Shown here: in pieces, positions 23,569-32,394 of the stretch
Layout of the letters: the number at the start of each line of letters is the position of its first letter
Numbering within the stretch: the first letter of the stretch is position 1
Assembly: GCA_902559415.1 (NCBI GenBank)
Contig: CACEHW010000005.1
Span: 1 to 46,051, forward strand
Length of the DNA stretch: 46,051 nt
Direction: 5' to 3'
Origin: an uncultured Fidelibacterota bacterium
Lineage (GTDB): Bacteria > Fidelibacterota > Marinisomatia > Marinisomatales > UBA1611
Position numbers and translations under genes: made by a program
Notes under the pieces: generated by a model
The model's database searches: none
What the model saw: only the letters and a program-made list of their open reading frames with translations
What the model was told of the DNA's origin: nothing

Positions 23569-26500
23569 TTAATCAGCAAAAAGCATATCAATTATCATTG
23601 TTATATCAATGATATTCACAACCCCATCCATATTAATGTCAGCGGCTAGCATTTGATCTGTAGTTAAATCCCCATAGCCAAGAACGGATGAAACTGTAAG
23701 GACTACATCTAACACATTAATATTACTATCTTCATTTAAATCACCAAAGTCAATGTTTAAAGGAGGAATTGAACCTGGGGGAAAAATGATATTATCTAAC
23801 CATGCACAATCTTGTCCGGAGGATCCTGCATTATCCTTTTCGTAAACCCATCTAAAAGTGTGTAATCCTGGCGCAACCATAAAAGAATACTCTTCCCAAT
23901 CACTTTCCCCGCCAATAACAACCATCTGCTCGTTATCAATATAAAATGATAGATAATCATATATAGTCCCAGAATTACCTTGCTCGCTAGAGGCTTTAGC
24001 AAAAAAATTAATATAACCTTGATTTAAAACATTATATTCAACCGATATCTGAGAAGTTTGATTATTCCCAATTGATCCGCTTCTTATTGAAAAGTCGCCA
24101 TCAAAGACCTCTTGGTCTTGTATAAACCATTCGTTTTGTCCAGCAAACTGCCAATCATGACTTGAAAAACCTTCAGTCTCAAAATTATCCATTAACATTC
24201 CTATGTTAAGTGATATTGACATTAGAGCTTCATAATCAGTATTCAAGCTACCAATGTCGAGCCAAGCAATAGAAGAGTGACCAACAGGAGCATTTTCAGA
24301 AACATTAACATTAACATTAACTATAACTGATGAGCCTATATCCCAGTAATAAGCATTATCAGATGAAACATATTCTATAGATATATAATCATCATTTTCA
24401 TATACATCAAAAGTTGGATAATGAAGAGCAGCGCTGCCAGTGTTTTCGATAACCATTTGCATTGAAACACTTTCACCAGGATCTAGAGCACCATTTTCTC
24501 CATCAAAAATTGAGGATGATTCCATACTATACTCTGGAGCATTTGCTGTAAGTAAGATTGGATACTCCCAAGAATTCTCACTTTCTTCAATTAATAGAAT
24601 AAATTCAATCTCTTCTTGATTCAATACATTAGATGAAACTTCAAATTCAAAGGGGCCAGCCTCGAGTACTTGATCAGCTGCTACAGAATCTATGTTAACA
24701 GAGGAAGTTAAAACTATGGCATTGCTAGTCTGATTTATCAATGTTGCAGTGATAAAACCAGAAGTTTCAGTACCGACATTTTCAATCATAACTGATAAAG
24801 ATATTTGCTCAGCAAAATTCACTGATTCATCACTCTCACTTGAAAGTGAAAAATCATCCAAAAGCATGTATGAACCTTCAGGTGCAATTACATTAATTTC
24901 TGTTTCATACGGTATACTGTTGTATGAGGTTATTACTAAATCTAAGGAGCCAGGAACACTAGCAGGTTCGTTTAAATTTATCTGACAAATTCCATTTTCA
25001 TCTGCAGAAGAGACACCAAGGATATTACCGTCTTTGGTCAATGCAGCTACAGCTTCACTACTGTTTGTTTGTATTACTAGCTCTGAACTACCAAGAATGA
25101 TAACATTACTATGCGAAACATTGAGAGGCTGAGGATAATTTGACCTAACTTCAAAAGATGGATCTCCAAATGTATTCCAATAAAGCGTTTCTAGATCACC
25201 TTGGCTACCATAATTATCATTCATTTCCATGCAACCGTTGTAAGATAAACCACCGAAAGTTCTCTTAATGTTATTTTCATAAGACTCAATAAATATATCC
25301 ACCATTTCATCCTGACCATCCATCGGAGGATTCCAAGCTTGATTGACGGAGGCCATTAATGTTGCAATAGCACCTGTAGGTTGGCCGTCAGAGTCAGTTG
25401 CTCTTAACCAGGTCTCAGCAAAACAAGTTCCTATATGAAATTCTCCATTAACACATGCAACAGACCATATCCAAGGCCACATCCCGGTATTTGTTAAACT
25501 ATTTACGTTTGTATTGTTCATAGGGCAACCATTACCCCATGATCCATTAGAACCATGTCCAGTATAATTAATAATTGACAATCCATTATTGATAGCAACT
25601 TCACCTTCAGCTATTGTTCCACTAGGGTCATATACTTGCTCAATGTCTCCGTAATTATAATCAAGTAATTTTTGTCTGATTATGTCCATATGCTCATTAT
25701 CATATTCTCCATCGTCGCCAGGGCCTTCATTTGATGCAAAACCAGCTCCCTCTATATACCATGATCCATCATCGGTATCTGGATATCTTTCGTAGGTAAT
25801 AGTTCTATTTACCATTGTGTTTACATGACCAACTGTTTCAGCTGAAAATCTTCCAACAAACACATCTGGGTAATAATCCTGACTCGGAATAAAACCGTAA
25901 TATGTATCTGAGGGACTATTTGACCCTGCGCCTTCAGAAAAACGTGGAGATGGAACCTGAGCTATATCGCCAACTAAAAGCAAAAAATTAATACCATTAC
26001 TATAGTAGTAATTCTCAACAAATGTTTTTATATCAGCTGCGTCTCCAATTTCATTCACATCATATAATTCTACATGCATGCCTTTTTTAGTCTTCCAATC
26101 AATGAAAGGTTGCATTGCATCAATAAATGGACCATAGCATATTATCAACATGGCACCATTCTCATCCAAAGGAGTATAACGATCGTTTGTCGGAACATTA
26201 TTTAAAAAATGCCTACTATAAATTTCTTCCATCTCTCTTTCACCTCTATTTTTTGAGGGAATTCTTACGAGAGGATTATCAGTGCTTATACCATTAGCTT
26301 TCACCTTAACTATAATGTTAGTATGGACTCTAAGAGTCTTTCTTACAGGATTATATTGAAATGGTTGAAAAACAACTGCTTGCCCTCTTTTTGTTCTAAT
26401 TATGTAAGGACTTCTCAGATAAGATATGTTTTCTGGATAGAAAGAATTCTTGTAATATACTGAACCTTTTTTGAAAGGGATCGAACTAATATTTATATCC

Positions 26501-26865
26501 CTGGTTATGTTACCCTTAGATGGTGCTATACTTTCAATTTTTAGATCTACATAATCTGATGAAATAACCTCTAACTCCATTTTTGCTAAGTCTGGAACCT
26601 GGATAGAGGTTGTGAAGATAGGAAGATCCGGAGTCCCTTCTTTTAACATAGATACACCGCCAGGAGCAGTAATTATCAAACCATCTTTTGATGGTTCAAG
26701 AAAATAGCCAGAGAGCTCGAATGAAATTTCAGTTGATGATAAATCATTCGATTCAGAGGTGAATTGAGGTTCTCTGATGTCAGAAGAATTAACCTCTACC
26801 CACTGCTTAGCTTCAGATGAGCTAAGGAGGAAAACAGCAATTATTATTATAAATTGTTTTAACAT
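23569..26865 (-). CDS. Secreted gingipain-type cysteine protease (peptidase C25) with dockerin-like C-terminus
   Basis: A 1098-aa exported protease. A Sec signal (FIIIIAVFLLSSSEA) is followed by a C25 propeptide region, and the catalytic domain shows LLLVGDIAQVPSP, then His437 in NYTGHG and Cys471 in WSVACVNGEF, 34 residues apart as in gingipains (His211/Cys244 in RgpB). Beyond ~560 come Ig-like/CARDB-type beta domains, a jelly-roll segment (about 890-1030, NEWFIQDQEVFDGDFSIRSG), and two dockerin-type calcium loops at the end (GDLNEDSNINVLDVV and AADINMDGVVNIID). A type IX sorting domain is absent. It probably digests external protein; the dockerin pair may bind a cohesin-like partner or only calcium. 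Last gene before the lipid operon. Confidence 0.93.
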   Translation of the reverse strand: MLKQFIIIIAVFLLSSSEAKQWVEVNSSDIREPQFTSESNDLSSTEISFELSGYFLEPSKDGLIITAPGGVSMLKEGTPDLPIFTTSIQVPDLAKMELEVISSDYVDLKIESIAPSKGNITRDINISSIPFKKGSVYYKNSFYPENISYLRSPYIIRTKRGQAVVFQPFQYNPVRKTLRVHTNIIVKVKANGISTDNPLVRIPSKNRGEREMEEIYSRHFLNNVPTNDRYTPLDENGAMLIICYGPFIDAMQPFIDWKTKKGMHVELYDVNEIGDAADIKTFVENYYYSNGINFLLLVGDIAQVPSPRFSEGAGSNSPSDTYYGFIPSQDYYPDVFVGRFSAETVGHVNTMVNRTITYERYPDTDDGSWYIEGAGFASNEGPGDDGEYDNEHMDIIRQKLLDYNYGDIEQVYDPSGTIAEGEVAINNGLSIINYTGHGSNGSWGNGCPMNNTNVNSLTNTGMWPWIWSVACVNGEFHIGTCFAETWLRATDSDGQPTGAIATLMASVNQAWNPPMDGQDEMVDIFIESYENNIKRTFGGLSYNGCMEMNDNYGSQGDLETLYWNTFGDPSFEVRSNYPQPLNVSHSNVIILGSSELVIQTNSSEAVAALTKDGNILGVSSADENGICQINLNEPASVPGSLDLVITSYNSIPYETEINVIAPEGSYMLLDDFSLSSESDESVNFAEQISLSVMIENVGTETSGFITATLINQTSNAIVLTSSVNIDSVAADQVLEAGPFEFEVSSNVLNQEEIEFILLIEESENSWEYPILLTANAPEYSMESSSIFDGENGALDPGESVSMQMVIENTGSAALHYPTFDVYENDDYISIEYVSSDNAYYWDIGSSVIVNVNVNVSENAPVGHSSIAWLDIGSLNTDYEALMSISLNIGMLMDNFETEGFSSHDWQFAGQNEWFIQDQEVFDGDFSIRSGSIGNNQTSQISVEYNVLNQGYINFFAKASSEQGNSGTIYDYLSFYIDNEQMVVIGGESDWEEYSFMVAPGLHTFRWVYEKDNAGSSGQDCAWLDNIIFPPGSIPPLNIDFGDLNEDSNINVLDVVLTVSSVLGYGDLTTDQMLAADINMDGVVNIIDITMIIDMLFAD

Positions 26866-26889
26866 ATATTAATAACGAAGATAAAGAAC

Positions 26890-27726
26890 TTAATACTCAA
26901 TACTAAACTTATTCCAAACCTTTATTTTTTCTTCATAAACAGCAATTTCATGCTTTTTTCCTCTTTTTTTCAGTCCATTTAAGTATATACTAATTTTACT
27001 TATTAACATTTGAATTGCATAATCTCTGTTTTCCTTTGATAGACCAGTTGACAACAAATACTCTAAAGCTTTTATCCTGTGATATTCAATCGAATCAACC
27101 GAATAAGATAGCTGACCTTGGTGGCCTCCGTGCTTAATAATTAAAGGCTCATCAATAAAAAACACTTCATATTTATCACAAATTCTTAACCATAATTCAT
27201 AATCCTCGCACACAACAAGATTTTCATTAAAAAAGCCTATCTCCTCAAAAATATTTTTATCAATTAAAACAGATGATGGAGATATTCTACACATATCAAG
27301 ACATTTTTTAAAAATATCCCCGCCATATTTTTTATGTTTTTTTTTCTGGTTTATTCTTTTGCCATTTTTTATCCATATCTCATTTGAATGAAAAAACTTA
27401 TAATCTGAGTTATTAGCAACAGCAGTAATCTGTTTTTCCAATTTATCATTTTTCCATTCATCATCAGAATCCAAAAAACAAATCCATTCTCCAGACGACA
27501 CTTTAATTCCAAAATTTCTAGCAGCACTTGCACCTTTATTTTTCTGTTTAATTAGTTTTAAAGAATCATATTTTTTTTTAACCATTGCCTCGGTACCATC
27601 ATTAGAGCCATCATCAACAATGATTATTTCAGAAGGTTTTATAGTTTGATTAATGACAGAATCAATTGATCTTTTGAGCAATTCTTTTCGATTATAGGTT
27701 GGAATCACAACAGAGATATTCATCAT
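26890..27726 (-). CDS. Family 2 glycosyltransferase
   Basis: A 278-aa inverting GT-A glycosyltransferase. The N-terminal nucleotide-sugar site is SVVIPTYNRKELLKRSIDSV with DDGSNDGT, and the DxD-type metal site is CFLDSDDEWKNDK; a further acidic motif CEDYELWLRI is the likely catalytic base region. No membrane segment is seen, so it is cytoplasmic or peripheral. It lies between the OCD-family reductase (15 nt) and the C25 protease (24 nt). Acceptor unknown: surface polysaccharide or glycoprotein glycosylation are both possible, perhaps with the nucleotidyltransferase at 29027. Confidence 0.9.
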   Translation of the reverse strand: MMNISVVIPTYNRKELLKRSIDSVINQTIKPSEIIIVDDGSNDGTEAMVKKKYDSLKLIKQKNKGASAARNFGIKVSSGEWICFLDSDDEWKNDKLEKQITAVANNSDYKFFHSNEIWIKNGKRINQKKKHKKYGGDIFKKCLDMCRISPSSVLIDKNIFEEIGFFNENLVVCEDYELWLRICDKYEVFFIDEPLIIKHGGHQGQLSYSVDSIEYHRIKALEYLLSTGLSKENRDYAIQMLISKISIYLNGLKKRGKKHEIAVYEEKIKVWNKFSIEY

Positions 27727-27741
27727 TAACTAAAACACTCT

Positions 27742-28680
27742 CTAGTTAGGTAAATTATCCATTATATATTCAACTATTACAAGATCTTGAAATGCTAAAC
27801 CAACAGACTTGAAAACTGTGTTGTTTCTGGAAATATCGATTAATTTTTCTTCATTTTTTGATGCTTCTCCAAGCTGCATGGAAATATGATCGAAGTCCCA
27901 ATTACTTTTTTCTTTAGCTTGAATTAAATCCCCCGCCTCTTTTTTACATGCTTCTAATGAGTCGACTATAATTTCCGAGGCATTAATTATATCACTATGT
28001 ATCTCTTTCATATTAGGCTTAAATGAACCTACAGCATTAATGTGAACTCCACTTTTTAAGACGCACAATTCAAATAGACTTTCTTTGGATGGTGTCGCAG
28101 TACATATTATGTCAATATTTTTTAAATCTTCTTGCTTCCCAGCGTAAGCATCAATTAAAAAAGAATTATTTATGTGATCTGAAAACTTTTTAGCTGATTT
28201 TATATTTCTACTATAAATGAAAACTTTCTTAATTGGACGACAGGAAATCACTGCTTCAACCTGAGTATTAGCCTGAACTCCTGTACCATAAACAGCTAAA
28301 GCTTCACTTTTAGGGTAAGAAAATAACTTAGTTGCTAGGCCAGATGCTGCTCCAGTTCTGATAGCTGTAATTGAATCTCCATCTAAGCTGGCTACCAAAA
28401 CACCAGTATTTGAATCAAAAACAAAAACTGAAGAATTAACCATTTTACTTTTTTTGTTTGATGAATCTTTATAAACAGTGACAACCTTTATTACAAAATA
28501 TTTACCATCCTTTCTATAACATGGCATAGTTAAAACCGTTGCTCCTCTGATATCCATCACTGACCTTTGAGGCATATGAAAAAGTCCATCATCAAAATCT
28601 GAAAAACCCTTGGAAACGCACTCTATCGCCTCAACCATTGAGACCGATGATTTTATTTTCTCACCACTAACCACTATCAT
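27742..28680 (-). CDS. Ornithine cyclodeaminase/mu-crystallin family, probable delta1-pyrroline-2-carboxylate reductase
   Basis: A 312-aa NAD(P)-dependent enzyme of the OCD superfamily. Motifs: MPCYRKDGKYFVIKVV, the loop LDGDSITAIRTGAASGLAT that holds the substrate carboxylate, and the Rossmann motif ALAVYGTGVQANTQ. The superfamily includes ornithine cyclodeaminase and the ketimine reductase that makes L-proline from delta1-pyrroline-2-carboxylate. The second reading is favoured because a probable trans-3-hydroxy-L-proline dehydratase, which makes exactly that imine, lies in the same gene string (31344). Start: the track uses TTG 28683, but an ATG follows directly at 28680 and is preferred. 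Confidence 0.82.
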   Translation of the reverse strand: MIVVSGEKIKSSVSMVEAIECVSKGFSDFDDGLFHMPQRSVMDIRGATVLTMPCYRKDGKYFVIKVVTVYKDSSNKKSKMVNSSVFVFDSNTGVLVASLDGDSITAIRTGAASGLATKLFSYPKSEALAVYGTGVQANTQVEAVISCRPIKKVFIYSRNIKSAKKFSDHINNSFLIDAYAGKQEDLKNIDIICTATPSKESLFELCVLKSGVHINAVGSFKPNMKEIHSDIINASEIIVDSLEACKKEAGDLIQAKEKSNWDFDHISMQLGEASKNEEKLIDISRNNTVFKSVGLAFQDLVIVEYIMDNLPN

Positions 28681-28701
28681 CAAATAATACTTTTCATATT
28701 A

Positions 28702-29007
28702 TTACTCAGTAGTCTTCTCTTTATAACCACCATTTAAACTGTAAACATTTTCAAAACCAAGATTACAAAAATGCTGGGCAACATTTTGACTTGAGATTCC
28801 TTTATAGCAATAAACAAGAATGGTCTTTTTTCTATCTGTTTTTTCAATTACCTTATTAAAGTTTTGATTACTTAAATGAATTGCATTAGGATAGTGTGAA
28901 TCGCTGTAGGAAGCCTCATCTCTAATATCAAGAATTAAGGAATCTTCATCTTTAATTATATCTTTTGCATCATCTAATGAAATTATTTCAAAACTGCTAT
29001 TATCCAT
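28702..29007 (-). CDS. Single-domain rhodanese (thiosulfate sulfurtransferase, GlpE/PspE type)
   Basis: A 101-aa rhodanese domain protein without signal peptide. The fold is visible from LILDIRDEASYSDSHYPNAIHL through LVYCYKGISSQNVAQHF to VYSLNGGYK. The active-site Cys in the six-residue loop CYKGIS would carry a persulfide. Single-domain cytoplasmic rhodaneses supply sulfur or detoxify; specific role unknown. It lies 16 nt after the nucleotidyltransferase gene and 18 nt before the reductase gene. The track start GTG 29010 is replaced by the adjacent ATG at 29007. Confidence 0.9.
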   Translation of the reverse strand: MDNSSFEIISLDDAKDIIKDEDSLILDIRDEASYSDSHYPNAIHLSNQNFNKVIEKTDRKKTILVYCYKGISSQNVAQHFCNLGFENVYSLNGGYKEKTTE

Positions 29008-29026
29008 CACTAAATATCCTTAATTA

Positions 29027-29911
29027 CTAAAATAATTTTTCTGGGTATATACCACTTTGAATCAATTCTTTAATCTGATTTTTAACAAATGGTTTATCTT
29101 CAATGTATGTTACTCCAAACCATTTTGATCTTGTTTTTAAAACTTGAACTTTTTCAATATTTTTTTCAATTAGATCATTTACAACCGATGGAATTAAAAA
29201 TTCGCTTTTTAAATCTGATATGTTTTTATCTAAAAATTCACTAAACATTTTTCCTAAATAATCAAATAGGGAAGGCATAAACCCCCACATATTCATAGAT
29301 ACTAACTCATTGCCTAAAAGTGAAATATCGCGATCACATTCAATATTCCCAGCGCTATTTTTTTTAATTCCATGTGTTTCAACAACAGTTACTAATTCAT
29401 TTAAATTTTGTTCACAAATTCCACGAGAGACTGAACCATAATCAGAAAGTGTTTTATCTAACTGGAAGGCCGCCATTGCAAAACCACGCTTCACTGATGA
29501 ATAGTAATCACTAATAATTTTAAAAGACTCTCTCCCGTAAAAGTCATCTCCGTTAATTGCAGCAAATGGATCTGAAATTACATTTCTAGCAGCTAAAATT
29601 GCCTGACCTGTACCCCAAGGTTTAGACCTATCTTCTGGACAACTAAAAGAATCAGGCAAATCATGTAAATCTTGATATACAATTTCCACTTCAATTTTAT
29701 CTTGATACTTATTTGAGATTTTTTCTTTAAACTGTTTTTCAAAATCTTCCCGTATGATAAAAACTACTTTATTATATCCAGCTATAATTGCATCATATAC
29801 CGAAAAGTCTATGATTGTTTCACCACTTGGCCCAACTGCATCAAGTTGTTTTAATCCTCCATACCTTGATCCCATTCCAGCCGCCATCACCAATAATGTT
29901 ATATTTTTCAT
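29027..29911 (-). CDS. Nucleotidyltransferase-family protein (sugar-1-phosphate type)
   Basis: A 294-aa GT-A-fold nucleotidyltransferase. The signature for nucleotide binding is LLVMAAGMGSRYGGLKQL, followed by the sugar/phosphate region (SGETIIDFSVYDA), RSKPWGTGQAILAAR and AINGDDFYG with the metal-binding Asp. It would activate a sugar-1-phosphate or similar phosphate with NTP. The family is close to glucose-1-phosphate thymidylyltransferases but the exact sugar cannot be read. It could feed the GT2 enzyme at 26890. A 57-nt gap separates it from the GH109-like gene, without a clear promoter. Confidence 0.85.
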   Translation of the reverse strand: MKNITLLVMAAGMGSRYGGLKQLDAVGPSGETIIDFSVYDAIIAGYNKVVFIIREDFEKQFKEKISNKYQDKIEVEIVYQDLHDLPDSFSCPEDRSKPWGTGQAILAARNVISDPFAAINGDDFYGRESFKIISDYYSSVKRGFAMAAFQLDKTLSDYGSVSRGICEQNLNELVTVVETHGIKKNSAGNIECDRDISLLGNELVSMNMWGFMPSLFDYLGKMFSEFLDKNISDLKSEFLIPSVVNDLIEKNIEKVQVLKTRSKWFGVTYIEDKPFVKNQIKELIQSGIYPEKLF

Positions 29912-29968
29912 AAATTAATTACCTCTTCATTTTCTTGTATTGCAAAATATATGATTGAAAAAATCAAA

Positions 29969-31339
29969 TTAATAATCAGCATTTAGACCAAATATTGGTT
30001 TATTTTTCTCCCATTTCCCGCGAGTAAAATCTGGGAATTTGACTGGTGCGCTTCCTAACTTAATAGACTTTTCAGATAATGGACTTATTACGCTCATGCT
30101 AGCTGCATCATAAACATCCAGAGGAGGCCTCAAGCCTCTTTTTAGAGGTTCAACAAATGCATTTAGAATGAAAAAATCCATACCTCCATGTCCAGAATCA
30201 GCCGCGCGCTTTTCAAACTTTTTCCATAACGGGTGATCATATTGTTTTAAATATTCCTTATCTGATTCCCAGCGATGCTCTTCTTTACTGAGCCCTTGAA
30301 CATAAATAGAATTATTGTCTACCATCCACAATCCCTCAGTGCCTTGTACACGGAAATTCAGACTATATGGTCTCGGCGAGCTAGTATCATGGTTTAGTAC
30401 CACTGTCTGCCCATTAGAACATTTTATTACAGAGGTCACAATATCACCAAGCTTAAATTTGACGTTTGCATTAGTGTGCGCCTTCCCGCCTTGATCAATG
30501 ATATACTTATGCAATCCTCTAGATTGCGATGCTGTAGAGGTCATATGAACGAATCTATTTCCTCTATTAATGTCTAACATTGTATGAATAGGTCCTATCC
30601 CATGCGTAGGGTATAAATCACCATTTCTATCAATAGAGTGTTGCGTTCTCCACTTAGATTCACTGTAACCTTTTTCATTAAATTCGAATCCACCACCATA
30701 AGGCTGCTTCCCATTATTGAACTTTACCTCCCTAAGATCGTGCTGATATCCACCCTGACAATGTAATAGCTCTCCAAAAACACCATTCCTTACCATATTT
30801 AATACTGCCATTACATCTCGACGATAACAAACATTTTCCATGAGCATACAGTGTTTTTCTTCTTTTTCACTTACATTAACTAAGTCCCAAAGATCTTTGA
30901 TTTTCAAAGCCGCAGGACATTCAACTCCTACGTGTTTTCCCTGCTTCATTGCAGCAACAGCCATAGGATAATGCCATTCCCATGGGGTAGCAATATAGAC
31001 AGCATCTAGATCATCTCTTTGTACAAGATTTAAAAAATCATGCTGCCCATTTTTATACACATCTGGTGGCTTACCACCTACTTTTTTAATTATGTTAAGC
31101 GTCTTATGAATCATTCCAGAGTCAATGTCACAAATAGCTTTTATATCAACATCATTCCTAAGTAAGCATAGGTTGGTCATCCATTGCCCTCTTAAGCCTG
31201 TACCGATTACACCTAATCTTAAATTTGGAACCTTTTTAGTTGAAGCACTTATTCTTGAGGGCATAAGCGCTAATGAAGCACCTGCAAGAGCAGACTGTTT
31301 AATAAAATTTCTACGATTTATTTTTTTATATTCCATCAT
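29969..31339 (-). CDS. Tat-exported Gfo/Idh/MocA protein of the GH109 type (alpha-N-acetylgalactosaminidase candidate)
   Basis: A 456-aa NAD-dependent enzyme. A twin-arginine signal (NRRNFIKQSALAGASLAL) directs the folded protein with its cofactor to the periplasm. The Rossmann motif LRLGVIGTGLRGQW is followed by ATPWEWHYPMAVAAMKQGKHVG, YRRDVMAVLNMVRNG, the catalytic-region segment THGIGPI and AGHGGMDFF. This pattern agrees closely with my recollection of GH109 alpha-N-acetylgalactosaminidases, which cleave by NAD-assisted oxidation and elimination. Terminal GalNAc on glycoproteins would be the substrate. Neighbours are a hydroxyproline dehydratase (4 nt) and further on a symporter and beta-galactosidase, so glycan or glycoprotein use is likely. 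ORF 31125 is a shadow. Confidence 0.87.
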   Translation of the reverse strand: MMEYKKINRRNFIKQSALAGASLALMPSRISASTKKVPNLRLGVIGTGLRGQWMTNLCLLRNDVDIKAICDIDSGMIHKTLNIIKKVGGKPPDVYKNGQHDFLNLVQRDDLDAVYIATPWEWHYPMAVAAMKQGKHVGVECPAALKIKDLWDLVNVSEKEEKHCMLMENVCYRRDVMAVLNMVRNGVFGELLHCQGGYQHDLREVKFNNGKQPYGGGFEFNEKGYSESKWRTQHSIDRNGDLYPTHGIGPIHTMLDINRGNRFVHMTSTASQSRGLHKYIIDQGGKAHTNANVKFKLGDIVTSVIKCSNGQTVVLNHDTSSPRPYSLNFRVQGTEGLWMVDNNSIYVQGLSKEEHRWESDKEYLKQYDHPLWKKFEKRAADSGHGGMDFFILNAFVEPLKRGLRPPLDVYDAASMSVISPLSEKSIKLGSAPVKFPDFTRGKWEKNKPIFGLNADY

Positions 31340-31343
31340 ATAA

Positions 31344-32384
31344 TTACCTTAACATAAATCCCTGCCCAATATCATCATCAGGGTCTATCCAAAAAGTATT
31401 TTTCCCTACAATGTTAGCAGTCCCCTCAACTTCAGTTATAATTGCATTTAATGAACCGAGTTTAGTTTCTCTAAGGACTGAGACTTTGAAGGTAGAACCT
31501 AAAATACTTTCTATAGCCACAGTCTCATTTAACTTTATTTCACCTCTTTTAAAATGAACAGCTGCTCGAGCGCTAACGCCAGTGCCGGTGGGGCTTCTAT
31601 CTACTTCCCCATTAGCGAAAACACATACATTTCTACTATGATTATTTTTATCAAGAGGTTCAAAGGTAAATATAGTACCATACAAAAAATTCATGTCATT
31701 TATGGTAGGGTGTTCAATTTTTGTTTCTCTAGTAATACTATTTTTTATATCCATACCAACATCAATGAATTCCCCAATAGTTGAATCACTACTTAAACCT
31801 AAATTGCTTCCATTAACAATAGCATAATAAGCACCGCCAAATGCTAAATCATAATTTATCAAACCAAGTTTTGGAGTAGAAATTTCAGCATCTAATTTTT
31901 CTACATATGAAGGAACATTAATGAATCGAACAGAATTAACTTTTTTATTTTTTGTTTTAACAAATGCTTTTATTGTACCTGATGGCACATCCATATTAAT
32001 CTCAGTTTCAGGCTCATTTAATTTTATAACACCTGTTTCAACAAGTACCTTAGAAATAGCTATAACAGCATGACCACAACCAGTAGAATATCCTTCATTA
32101 TGCATAAAAATAACTCCAAAATCTGAATTTTTTTTATCTGGTTCAACTATAATTGCCCCATACATATCAGCATGTCCACGAGGCTCTAACATTATTGCTT
32201 TTCTAACATGATCAAATTTTTTCATCATATGGTTTCGTTTTTTCAATACTGTCTCCCCTTTTAAAAAAGGGATACCACTAATAACTATTCTTAAAGGCTC
32301 TCCTTCAGTATGGGCATCAATAGTTTTTATTTCTAACCATTTATTTTTTGGTGACCATTTTGATATAGTTGAAATATCAATCAT
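31344..32384 (-). CDS. Proline racemase-family enzyme, probable trans-3-hydroxy-L-proline dehydratase
   Basis: A 346-aa member of the proline racemase superfamily. The N-terminal TIDAHTEGEPLRIV and the first active-site Cys103 in NEGYSTGCGHAV are conserved. The second active-site position, Cys in racemases and 4-hydroxyproline epimerases (SPCGTG), is Thr266 here (DRSPTGTG). Cys plus Thr is the pattern described for trans-3-hydroxy-L-proline dehydratase (human L3HYPDH type), which yields delta1-pyrroline-2-carboxylate. An OCD-family reductase that could finish the conversion to proline lies at 27742. Source of the substrate could be collagen-like or algal protein. Spacing: 10 nt after the symporter gene, 4 nt before the GH109-like gene. 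Confidence 0.88.
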   Translation of the reverse strand: MIDISTISKWSPKNKWLEIKTIDAHTEGEPLRIVISGIPFLKGETVLKKRNHMMKKFDHVRKAIMLEPRGHADMYGAIIVEPDKKNSDFGVIFMHNEGYSTGCGHAVIAISKVLVETGVIKLNEPETEINMDVPSGTIKAFVKTKNKKVNSVRFINVPSYVEKLDAEISTPKLGLINYDLAFGGAYYAIVNGSNLGLSSDSTIGEFIDVGMDIKNSITRETKIEHPTINDMNFLYGTIFTFEPLDKNNHSRNVCVFANGEVDRSPTGTGVSARAAVHFKRGEIKLNETVAIESILGSTFKVSVLRETKLGSLNAIITEVEGTANIVGKNTFWIDPDDDIGQGFMLR

Positions 32385-32394
32385 GTTTTTATGA

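Noticed and set aside
31344-32384. 4-hydroxyproline epimerase or proline racemase
   Set aside because: These need two active-site cysteines; the second is Thr266 here.
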